Assembly (NCBI GenBank): GCA_913061145.1
Contig: CAJXUQ010000004.1
Span: forward strand, 62,001 to 126,000
Length of the DNA: 64,000 bases
DNA from: an uncultured Haliea sp.
GTDB lineage: Bacteria; Pseudomonadota; Gammaproteobacteria; Pseudomonadales; Halieaceae
Direction of reading: 5' to 3'
Part shown: positions 36,612-44,512 of the stretch, piece by piece
Position numbering within the stretch: the stretch's first letter is position 1
How the letters are laid out: each line of letters begins with the position of its first letter
Notes under the pieces: model-generated
Told to the model about the DNA's origin: nothing
Databases searched by the model: none
The model's input: the letters and a program-made list of their open reading frames with translations, nothing else
Program-made: the position numbers and the translations under genes

Positions 36612-38174
36612 TTATGGCGCCGCTGGCCCTGGGGCGGCAGGCTGCGAACAGATGCCCGCAGCCCGCAGGGCACGCAACACTTCGGCCCGGGTATCCGCCG
36701 GGTCAATAACCGCGTCAATCTCCAGAAAGGATGCGGCCTCCGTGGCTTTGCCGGCCTCGTACATTTTCGCCAGCAGTTGCTCGAACAGCTGCTCGCGCTC
36801 AGCGGGATCTTCCACCGCCTCCAGTTCCTTCCGGTAGCCCAGGCGCACTGCGCCTTCGAGTCCCATGCCACCGAACTCCCCCGTGGGCCAGGCAGCGGCG
36901 TAGACCGGCGCAAGGAAGCTGCCCCCGGTCATGGCCATGGCACCCAGCCCGTAGCCCTTGCGCAGGAAAACCGCCACCACCGGCACCTGCAAACGGGCCC
37001 CGGTGGTAAACAGCGAGGACATGCGGCGCACCGCTGCCTGCCGTTCGCTTGCCGGCCCCACCATGAACCCCGGGGTATCCGTCAGCGACAATACCGGCAG
37101 GCCAAAGGCATCGCACACGCTCAGAAAACGAGCCGCTTTTTCCGCCGATTCGGCATCCACCGCCCCACCCAGCTGCTGACAGTCGTTGGCAATCAGCGCG
37201 ACCGGCAGACCCTCGAGCCGGATGAATCCGGTGATGATGCTGCGCCCGTAGACGCGACGCAATTCGAGGAACGACCCACTGTCCGCCAGCGTCTCGATGA
37301 CCTTGCGCACCGGGTAGGCCCAGCGCCGGTCTTCCGGCACGGCAGCGCGCAACGCGCTCTGGTCGACGCAGGACCACTCGCGCACTGGCCCCTGGAAATA
37401 CCCCAACAGCTGCCGGGCCAGGGCGGTGGCATGCGCCTCGTTCTCGGCGGGAATATCCACGACGCCGTTTTTTAACTGCTCTTCCAGCGGGCCGATGTCG
37501 GTGGCGGCGACCTTGCCCAGCCCACCGCCCTCGATCATGGCCGGACCGGCCATGCCTATCCACGAAGCCCGCGTGGCGATGGTGAAGTCGGCACAGCCAA
37601 AAAGCGCCGCGTTACCGGCAAAGCAATAACCGTTGTTGACTGCAATACGCGGCACCCGGCCGGCCAGTCGAGCCCAGGTTGCAAAGGACTCCACATGTAG
37701 CCCGGCAATGTGTGTCAGCACATCGGTGTCACCGGGACGGCCACCCCCTCCCTCGGTAAACATGACCACCGGCAGGCGGTGCTGCTCCGCAAGCTCACAC
37801 AGGCGGTCCAGCTTGCGATGATGAAAGAAACCCTGGGTACCTGCCAGGACCGCGTAGTCGTTGATCACCACCGCAGCGCGAGCTGCCTGCACCCCGACCT
37901 GATCTGCGTTGATGGTTGCGGTACCGGTGATAATGCCATCGCCAGCGGTGCTGCTTTGCAGCTCCAGATAGTCGCGCCGCGTGCGCTGCGCCGCCACCGC
38001 CAGCTGCCCATATTCCTGGAAGCTGTCTTCGTCGACCAGGTCGTAGAGGTTTTCGCGAGCCGTGCGATACCCGGCGGCATGCCGTCGGGTCCGCGCCTCG
38101 GCGCGATTATCGTCCTGGGTGCGTTGCAGTCGCTCACGCAGCGCCAGTAGCTCAGGGCGCAGCTTTTCCGTCAT
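36612..38174 (-). CDS. Acyl-CoA carboxylase carboxyltransferase (beta) subunit
   Basis: A 520-aa biotin-dependent carboxyltransferase of the propionyl/methylcrotonyl/geranyl-CoA carboxylase superfamily. The two crotonase-like halves are visible: oxyanion-hole glycines in FTEGGGGRPGD for the N half and DTPGFMVG plus GGSFLAPVYAAAWPTGEFGGMGLEGAV for the C half. It needs biotin carboxylase and biotin-carrier subunits, which are absent from this window. It lies between the enoyl-CoA hydratase and an SDR in one operon. The substrate cannot be assigned from sequence alone. Confidence 0.88.
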   Translation of the reverse strand: MTEKLRPELLALRERLQRTQDDNRAEARTRRHAAGYRTARENLYDLVDEDSFQEYGQLAVAAQRTRRDYLELQSSTAGDGIITGTATINADQVGVQAARAAVVINDYAVLAGTQGFFHHRKLDRLCELAEQHRLPVVMFTEGGGGRPGDTDVLTHIAGLHVESFATWARLAGRVPRIAVNNGYCFAGNAALFGCADFTIATRASWIGMAGPAMIEGGGLGKVAATDIGPLEEQLKNGVVDIPAENEAHATALARQLLGYFQGPVREWSCVDQSALRAAVPEDRRWAYPVRKVIETLADSGSFLELRRVYGRSIITGFIRLEGLPVALIANDCQQLGGAVDAESAEKAARFLSVCDAFGLPVLSLTDTPGFMVGPASERQAAVRRMSSLFTTGARLQVPVVAVFLRKGYGLGAMAMTGGSFLAPVYAAAWPTGEFGGMGLEGAVRLGYRKELEAVEDPAEREQLFEQLLAKMYEAGKATEAASFLEIDAVIDPADTRAEVLRALRAAGICSQPAAPGPAAP

Positions 38175-38201
38175 GCGGTGACGGCGGGCACGGGGCCCCG
38201 C

Positions 38202-38984
38202 CTACTTGCCCTGCCAGACAGGTGCACGCTTGCCAATGAAGGCTTCGACACCCTCTTTTGCGTCAGCACTGCCAATGCAGATTTTCTGCAGTCGGGCCTC
38301 CTGGGATATCGTCGCCGACAGATCCTGCTCCAGGGCAAAATTCAGGGATTCCTTGGCATATCGCAGGGCCAGTGGCGCCTTGGCAGCGAGTTCCTGCGCC
38401 CAGGCGAGTGACTCCGCGACCAGCGCATCCGCAGCAACCACCCGGTTACACAGCCCGAGTTCCTGACAGCGCTGCGCAGGCAGCTTCTCACCGGTGACAA
38501 TCAGCTCGTAGGCACGTTTGCGCCCCAGCGTCCTGGCCAGGTGCCAGGTGGCACCGCCATCGGGGACCAGACTGATCGCCGCGAAGGCCTGGTACACGTA
38601 GGCATTGTCGGCCATCACGGTGAGGTCGCAGCCCATGGCGAACGCGCTGCCCACGCCTGCCGCAGCGCCATTGACCGCGCTGATCCAGGGTATCGGCGCC
38701 TCGTGGATGGCCAGCAGCACCGGCTTGTATTCGCTGTTGAGCTGGTGCTCTACATCGAAATCTGCACCGGTCACTTCGCCCAGGTCTGCGCCCGCCGAGA
38801 ACGCCCGCCCGGCGCCGGTCAGCACGGCGACGCGGATACCGGGGTCCGCATTCACGTCATTGATCGCCAGCAGTATGTCGCGCCGCAGTGCCGCGTTGAA
38901 CGCATTCAGGTTATCCGGCCGGTTCAGGCTGACCAGAGCCACCTGGTCGAAGCGTTCTACTGTCACCGTTTCGTAATTCGCCAT
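38202..38984 (-). CDS. Enoyl-CoA hydratase/isomerase family protein
   Basis: A 260-aa crotonase-fold protein that probably hydrates a 2-enoyl-CoA. The oxyanion-hole segments are AFSAGADLGEV and the later NGAAAGVGSAFAMGCDL, and the ECH fold is complete. Position in the operon, 26 bp after the racemase gene and 27 bp before the carboxyltransferase gene, points to beta-oxidation of a specialised acyl-CoA. Confidence 0.92.
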   Translation of the reverse strand: MANYETVTVERFDQVALVSLNRPDNLNAFNAALRRDILLAINDVNADPGIRVAVLTGAGRAFSAGADLGEVTGADFDVEHQLNSEYKPVLLAIHEAPIPWISAVNGAAAGVGSAFAMGCDLTVMADNAYVYQAFAAISLVPDGGATWHLARTLGRKRAYELIVTGEKLPAQRCQELGLCNRVVAADALVAESLAWAQELAAKAPLALRYAKESLNFALEQDLSATISQEARLQKICIGSADAKEGVEAFIGKRAPVWQGK

Positions 38985-39010
38985 GGTTCCTTTCCTCGTT
39001 GCGCTCAGGT

Positions 39011-40144
39011 TCAGCCAATCGTGCCCGCGTCGCGTAATGCGTGAATCTCACTCTCGGCGAACCCCATGGCAGCCAGTGTAGCAGCCGTATCCTCGCCCAG
39101 GGCACGCGGCCCGTGCGCCACGCTCGACGGGGTGCGGCTGAAACGCGGCGCGGGAGCCGGCTGCGTGACGCCGTCCACCTCGATGTAGGTGTTTCGGGCG
39201 ACGTTGGCCGGGTGGCTGGGCGCCTCGGTGAAGGACAGTACCGGCGCAAAGCACACGTCAGTGCCCTCCATGAGTTCGCACCATTCGGCCTGTGTCTTCT
39301 GCTTGATGATCGCCGCCAGCTTTTCCGTCAGCTCGGGCCAGCGCGCTACATCATGCTGGTTCGCGAAGTCCGCTTCAGGAAGCTCCGCGAGTTGCATCAG
39401 CAATGCATAAAACTGCGGCTCAATCGAACCCAGGGAAATGTAGCGACCATCGGCACACTCGTAGGTGTCATAGAAATGGGCTGCGCCATCCAGCAGGTTG
39501 GCCTCACGCTGGGAGGCATCCCAGGCACCAACGGCCTCAAAGCCATGGAACATCCACATCAGCTGCGCCGCACCGTCGACCATTGCCACGTCAATCACCT
39601 GGCCCTTGCCCGAGTTGGCCGCTTCCAGCAAGGCCGCCAGCACACCGTTTACCAACAGCATGCCGCCGCCACCCATGTCGCCGACCAGATTCAGCGGCGG
39701 CACCGGCTTTTCGTTGCGTCGCCCAGTAGCAAATAGCGCGCCGGTGAGAGAGATGTAATTGATGTCGTGTCCTGCGGCGCGCGCCAGTGGCCCGTCCTGG
39801 CCCCAGCCAGTCATGCGTGCAAACACCAGGCGGGGATTGCGCGCCATGCAGGCATCAGGCCCGATGCCGAGTTTTTCGCAGACTCCAGGGCGATAGGGAT
39901 CAATGAGGACATCCGCATTCTCAACCATGCGCAACAGCGTCTCGACGCCTTCAGGATGCTTGAGGTTCAGCACGACGGACTTCTTGCCCCGCGCACTGAC
40001 GTCTTTCAACTGTTTCAGATCGGCACCATTGGCACGCTCAATGCGAATCACCTCGGCACCCATGTCTGCCAGCATCATGCCCCCCATTGGAGCAGGCCCG
40101 ATGCCGGCCAGTTCGATTACGGTAAATCCGTTCAAAGGTCCCAT
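39011..40144 (-). CDS. Alpha-methylacyl-CoA racemase (CaiB/BaiF fold)
   Basis: This enzyme epimerises the 2-methyl centre of branched acyl-CoAs so that acyl-CoA dehydrogenase can act. The 377-aa protein has GIGPAPMGGMMLADMGAEVI near the N-terminus, H126 in AGHDINY and D156 in PLNLVGDMGGGG, matching the catalytic His and Asp of the characterised mycobacterial racemase, and a glutamate at 242 close to the third active-site position. That makes racemase much more likely than a CoA-transferase. It implies that the operon's substrate carries an alpha-methyl branch, as in pristanate-like or sterol side-chain intermediates. Confidence 0.9.
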   Translation of the reverse strand: MGPLNGFTVIELAGIGPAPMGGMMLADMGAEVIRIERANGADLKQLKDVSARGKKSVVLNLKHPEGVETLLRMVENADVLIDPYRPGVCEKLGIGPDACMARNPRLVFARMTGWGQDGPLARAAGHDINYISLTGALFATGRRNEKPVPPLNLVGDMGGGGMLLVNGVLAALLEAANSGKGQVIDVAMVDGAAQLMWMFHGFEAVGAWDASQREANLLDGAAHFYDTYECADGRYISLGSIEPQFYALLMQLAELPEADFANQHDVARWPELTEKLAAIIKQKTQAEWCELMEGTDVCFAPVLSFTEAPSHPANVARNTYIEVDGVTQPAPAPRFSRTPSSVAHGPRALGEDTAATLAAMGFAESEIHALRDAGTIG

Positions 40145-40156
40145 GGTGACGCCCTC

Positions 40157-40930
40157 CTAGCGCGGCTGCATGCGAATGGCGCCATCCAGCCGGATGCATT
40201 CGCCATTCACATAGTCGTTCTCGGCGATGAAAACCGACAGATGCGCAATTTCCTCCGGGCGACCAAGCCGACGCGGGTAACAGACACTGCTGGCCAGAGA
40301 ATTGTAGGCCGCCTCCGGCAGGCTTTCGAACAACGGTGTGTGAATCAGGCCCGGTACGATGGTGTTCACGCGGATGCCGTAGCTTGCCAGGTCACGCGCC
40401 ATGGGCAGCGTCATACCGACAATACCGCCTTTGCTGGCGCTGTAGGCCAGCTGGCCAACCTGGCCCTCCATCGCCGCGATGGACGCCGTGTTGATGATCA
40501 CACCCCGGCCGTCGTCGCCGTTTACCGGCGCGTTTTTCGCCATCTGCTCGGCGGCATAGCGGGCGACATTGAAGGTGCCCACCAGGTTCACATTGATCAC
40601 CGGCAGGAACTGATCCAGCGGGAACGGCCCATTCTTGCCCAGGGTCTTGCAGGCGCTGCCGATACCGGCGTAATTGTTGCAGATGTGCACCGCGCCGAAG
40701 GTGTCGACGACGCCCGCCACCGCCTCGCGCACAGAGTCTTCGTCGGCCACGTTGACACTCCAGAAGGCAACGTTGTCAGCGCCCAGCTTGCTGATCACCT
40801 CCTGCGCGTTGGCTTCATTCAGGTCGAAAATGGCGACCTTGACGCCCTTTGCCACGTAGGCTTCTACCGTGGCACGGCCCAGGCCGGAAGCCCCCCCGGT
40901 AACAATGGCTACTTTTCCTTTCAAATCCAT
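40157..40930 (-). CDS. 3-hydroxyacyl-CoA dehydrogenase-like SDR (HSD10 type)
   Basis: A 257-aa SDR with GGASGLG in the cofactor loop, an acidic FDLNE that suits NAD, NNYAG where most have NNAG, and catalytic YSASK after [11 protein letters not shown]. The overall pattern matches the type II 3-hydroxyacyl-CoA dehydrogenases (HSD10 family). The ATG at 40930 has GGAG upstream; an upstream reading frame of 29 codons is rejected. It is second in the operon, 12 bp before the racemase gene. Confidence 0.88.
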   Translation of the reverse strand: MDLKGKVAIVTGGASGLGRATVEAYVAKGVKVAIFDLNEANAQEVISKLGADNVAFWSVNVADEDSVREAVAGVVDTFGAVHICNNYAGIGSACKTLGKNGPFPLDQFLPVINVNLVGTFNVARYAAEQMAKNAPVNGDDGRGVIINTASIAAMEGQVGQLAYSASKGGIVGMTLPMARDLASYGIRVNTIVPGLIHTPLFESLPEAAYNSLASSVCYPRRLGRPEEIAHLSVFIAENDYVNGECIRLDGAIRMQPR

Positions 40931-40967
40931 GATGTTCTCCTGCTTGAAATAGTCAGTGTTGCTGTGA

Positions 40968-42143
40968 TCAGAAATTCCGCGTGTTGAACGGCGTATAGTT
41001 GTCCGAAAGACAATCACGGCTGATGATGATCTTCATCACCTCGGAGCTGCCCGCGTAAATCGTCGCGATCTTGGCGTCTGTGCACTGGCGGCTGATCGGG
41101 TATTCATCCATATACCCGGCACCGCCGTGCAGTTGGACACCGAGGTCCGCAGCGGCAATCTGTAACTCACTGGTGACCAGCTTGGCCTTGGCGGCGTCCA
41201 CAGCCGTCAGCGCGCCATTATTAAACGCGCGCACGCACTGGTCGACAAAAATCTGTGCAATATCGAGCTGGGTACGCATTTCCGCCAGCTTGAACTGGGT
41301 ATTCTGGAACGCCGCCAGCGGTTTGCCAAAGGCCTTCCGCTCGCGCACGAACTCTGCGGTCAGATCCCAGGAGAGCTGCGCCGCCGACAGGTAGCCGCAG
41401 GCCCCGATCAAGCGCTCTTCCGCCAGCCCCTCCATCAGGTAGATGAACCCCTTGCCAGGCTCGCCCAGGACATTGGCCTTCGGCACCTTGACATCGTTGA
41501 AGAACAGCTCGGCGGTATCCTGGGCCTTGAGGCCCATCTTTTTCAGGTTGCGCCCGCGCTCAAAGCCCTCCATGCCCCGTTCAACCAGAAACAGGGTCAT
41601 ATGATGGGGGTTGTTTTCGGGGTCAGTCTTTGCCGCAACAATCACCACATCGGCGTTGATACCATTGGAGATGTAGGTCTTGGAACCGTTCAGCACCCAG
41701 TGATCACCCTGCTCTACGGCGGTAGAGCGCATACCGGCCAGGTCGCTGCCGGCGTCTGGCTCGGTCATGGCGACGGCAAGAATGCACTCTCCACTCACAC
41801 AGCGCGGCAGGAAACGCTGGCACTGCTCCTCATTGCCGAAACGGGTGAAGTAGGGGCCGACCAACCGGCTGTGCAGCGTGCTGTACCAGTCACCGACGCG
41901 CGCATAGGCCGCTTCTTCGATGATGATCTGCTCGAAGCGGAAATCCGGGTCTCCCATACCGCCATACTTCTCTTCCGGCCACACCATCAGGAAGCCCTTT
42001 TCACCGGCCTTGCGGAAAGCGGAACGATCGACAATACCTGCCTCTCGCCACGCCTCCATATGTGGCACAATCTCCGCAGCGAGAAATTTGCGGTAGGCAT
42101 CACGGAACATGATCTGTTCGTCCGTAAAGTCGCGTTGCAACAT
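40968..42143 (-). CDS. Acyl-CoA dehydrogenase
   Basis: A 391-aa FAD-dependent acyl-CoA dehydrogenase heading the six-gene operon. FAD- and substrate-binding motifs are present (AMTEPDAGSDLAG; YISNGINADVV), the C-terminal segment GGAGYMDEYPISRQ is intact, and the usual catalytic glutamate position is occupied in YAGSSEVM. The ATG at 42143 is preceded by AGAGGC. Start codons further upstream would add a hydrophobic leader not found in the family. It introduces the 2,3-double bond into an acyl-CoA, here probably alpha-methyl-branched. Confidence 0.92.
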   Translation of the reverse strand: MLQRDFTDEQIMFRDAYRKFLAAEIVPHMEAWREAGIVDRSAFRKAGEKGFLMVWPEEKYGGMGDPDFRFEQIIIEEAAYARVGDWYSTLHSRLVGPYFTRFGNEEQCQRFLPRCVSGECILAVAMTEPDAGSDLAGMRSTAVEQGDHWVLNGSKTYISNGINADVVIVAAKTDPENNPHHMTLFLVERGMEGFERGRNLKKMGLKAQDTAELFFNDVKVPKANVLGEPGKGFIYLMEGLAEERLIGACGYLSAAQLSWDLTAEFVRERKAFGKPLAAFQNTQFKLAEMRTQLDIAQIFVDQCVRAFNNGALTAVDAAKAKLVTSELQIAAADLGVQLHGGAGYMDEYPISRQCTDAKIATIYAGSSEVMKIIISRDCLSDNYTPFNTRNF

Positions 42144-42274
42144 GATCAATTGCCTCTGGTAGCTACAGGAATAACACCACAGTATGGTGAGCAGGGGACA
42201 GAGCAACAATGACCCCTGCAAACAATTTTATTGACTTAAACTGACAGCCCTTGGCGGCCGAGCCCTAGCCCGAC

Positions 42275-43444
42275 ATGACGAGTAGCCTGTTCGATACGAT
42301 CAACTCCCTGCACTACGGCGCACTGTTTGCGCTCGTCGGGTCTCAGCTGTTCATTCTGCACGTGCTGAGTGGCGTGCGGCCACCCCCCGGAGGGCTGGGC
42401 CTGTTCACCCTGTACTTCCTGCTGGCACTGTTCGCGGGTGCAACTGCCGCAGTGACCGGTCTCACGGAGTTCTCTGTGCCGCCGTCCGTACCCTTCATCG
42501 CATCACTGCTGAGCAGCAGCCTGTTGCTCCTCGCCGGCATGTCGCGCAGCGCTGTGGCTGGGGGCCGTGTGCTGCTCGGGCTGCTGTTAGCGGCCAGCAG
42601 CCTCGGCGTCCTGACGCTGGAGCCACCGCACTCCGCGCAGGTCTATGCGGCAGGCAGCACCCTCCTCGGCGGTGCACTGGCGGTGCTGCACGCGCAGCGC
42701 AGCTGGCGCGAACATAATGCGGGGGATGCATTGGTCGCAGTGGCCGGGCTCATCCTGTGCCTGGCGATGCTCGAGTCCTTGCGCCAGCTGCACACGGGAA
42801 CACCGCAGCCCTTTGGCGGCGCTGCGGCGGCACTGCTCGGGGCCGCGCACGTACTCATTGTCCTGGGCTATCTCGCTGCAGTGATGCTCGAACAGCAAGC
42901 GCAACTGCGGCGCATGAATACACTGGACCCATTGACCCGCCTGCTCAATCGACGCGGCCTGGAAAGCGCATTGCACGTCACCCTGGCCAACGCCGCCCGG
43001 CACGGCCAGCCCACCGCAGCGATCATGCTGAACATCGATCACATGCGCCAACTGAACAACAATTTCGGTGACGGCGCAGGTGACCGGGCACTGCAGCAGG
43101 TGGCGCGCTGTCTGGAAGCGGAGTGCCGCGCCAGCGACGCCATTGCCCGTTACGACGACGATACCTTCCTCGCTGTACTGCCCAACTCCACCCTGGACTC
43201 GGCCCGCAAACTCGCCGAGCGCATCCAGCAGCACCTTGCCACCTCGGGTCTGCACATCGATGACCACCCCATTCCCCTCACGGTGAGTCTGGGCGTCGCC
43301 GACACGCGGGCCGACGGCTCGCTGGAACAGCTCTGCGCCGACGCTCGACGGGCACTGACGCTGGCCAAGCACACCGGGCGGAATCGCGTGGCGGCTGTCG
43401 AGCACAAGCCCGTGCAGATATCGCGCAATGGCAGACCCGCCTGA
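42275..43444 (+). CDS. Membrane protein with degenerate GGDEF domain
   Basis: The 389-aa protein has about six hydrophobic segments in residues 15-205 and a C-terminal GGDEF-family domain (from about 215, beginning LDPLTRLLNRRGLE). The active-site signature is D294-D-D-T-F298 instead of GGDEF, so the metal-binding/catalytic glutamate is a threonine, and the other metal aspartate is N253 (MLNIDH). It is probably not an active diguanylate cyclase and may act as a sensor or regulator. Its stop overlaps the start of an AraC regulator by one base (TGATG), and it is divergent from the acyl-CoA operon. Confidence 0.85.
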   Translation: MTSSLFDTINSLHYGALFALVGSQLFILHVLSGVRPPPGGLGLFTLYFLLALFAGATAAVTGLTEFSVPPSVPFIASLLSSSLLLLAGMSRSAVAGGRVLLGLLLAASSLGVLTLEPPHSAQVYAAGSTLLGGALAVLHAQRSWREHNAGDALVAVAGLILCLAMLESLRQLHTGTPQPFGGAAAALLGAAHVLIVLGYLAAVMLEQQAQLRRMNTLDPLTRLLNRRGLESALHVTLANAARHGQPTAAIMLNIDHMRQLNNNFGDGAGDRALQQVARCLEAECRASDAIARYDDDTFLAVLPNSTLDSARKLAERIQQHLATSGLHIDDHPIPLTVSLGVADTRADGSLEQLCADARRALTLAKHTGRNRVAAVEHKPVQISRNGRPA

Positions 43445-44442
43445 TGCGTGAGCTGTCGATCTCGGTGTACTTTGCGCGTGCGGTGCTGCGTAACGCGGTC
43501 GCGATTGGCCTCGACCCGATGGAGCTGCTGCGCAAGAACCGCATTTCCCCGCGACTGCTGCTGGAGGACGGAGCGCGCATTTCCATTGAGCGTTACGCCG
43601 ACTTGCAGGTGAGCACCATGCTCGCCATGCAGGACGAATCCCTCGGCTATGCCTCACGCCGGCTGCCCATCGGCACATGGTCCATGATGTGCCACGCGGT
43701 GATCGGCTGCGAAACGCTGGGGCAGGCACTGAATCGCTACTGCCGCTTCTTTCAGCTGTTCGACTCGTCGCCCTGGCCCGGTTTGATTGAAGAGGCTGAC
43801 CAGGTTCGGCTGCGCCTCCACGCGCAAAGCCTGACATCGCTGGAGGCCTGGCCCGTGGAACTCATGCTGTTCAATGCCCACCGGTTTTGCAGCTGGCTGG
43901 TGCAAGAGCACCTGCCGATACAGGCGGTCAACCTGAGTTACGCGCCCGCCGCGCGGCCAGAGGACTATCGGCACATGTTCCTCGCCAATCCGGTTCACTT
44001 TGAGGCCGACCACTGTGAACTGGTGTTCTCGGCGGCCCTGATGGACAAGCGCATCACCCAGTCGGAACAGGGACTGCGCCACTACCTGCGCCACCCCGTC
44101 CTGATGATGCTGACCCAGGACTTCCCGCGCAACAGCTGGACGGCGCGGGTTCGCGACCAGATCCGCCACAGCCTGCACGAAATGCCAGAGTTGAGTACCG
44201 TTGCCGAAACCCTGGACATTCACCCGCAGACACTGCGGCGCCGACTCTCTGCAGAGGGCACTACCTTCAAGGACATCAAGAACCAGCTGCGACGCGACAC
44301 CGCACTGCACTTCCTCGGCAAACAGGGCATTTCGATTGAGGAAATTGCCCACCGCTCGGGTTTCTCGGAAGCCAGCGCGTTTATCCGCGCGTTCAAGGGC
44401 TGGACCGGCCTGACACCCTACACCTACCGCAAGGGCCTCTAG
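43444..44442 (+). CDS. AraC-family regulator
   Basis: A 332-aa regulator of the subgroup with an N-terminal ligand-binding domain seen in OruR/ArgR-like AraC proteins and a C-terminal double helix-turn-helix (from about 235: VAETLDIHPQTLRRRL, then EEIAHRSGFSEASAFIRAFKGWTGLTP). It is translationally coupled to the degenerate GGDEF protein. Being divergent from the branched-chain acyl-CoA operon through its partner, it is the best local candidate to control that operon; this is inference. Confidence 0.9.
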   Translation: MRELSISVYFARAVLRNAVAIGLDPMELLRKNRISPRLLLEDGARISIERYADLQVSTMLAMQDESLGYASRRLPIGTWSMMCHAVIGCETLGQALNRYCRFFQLFDSSPWPGLIEEADQVRLRLHAQSLTSLEAWPVELMLFNAHRFCSWLVQEHLPIQAVNLSYAPAARPEDYRHMFLANPVHFEADHCELVFSAALMDKRITQSEQGLRHYLRHPVLMMLTQDFPRNSWTARVRDQIRHSLHEMPELSTVAETLDIHPQTLRRRLSAEGTTFKDIKNQLRRDTALHFLGKQGISIEEIAHRSGFSEASAFIRAFKGWTGLTPYTYRKGL

Positions 44443-44512
44443 ACACGCCCTGCGATCGCAGCGGCAATTGCCGTATAGTAGGCAGCTGACCATGACTTCT
44501 GGAGGTCAATCC

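Noticed and set aside
36581-36913. 111-codon N-terminal extension of the SDR ending at 35813
   Set aside because: The extension lies within the carboxyltransferase gene and lacks family similarity; the ATG at 36580 has a good ribosome site and begins the Rossmann fold.
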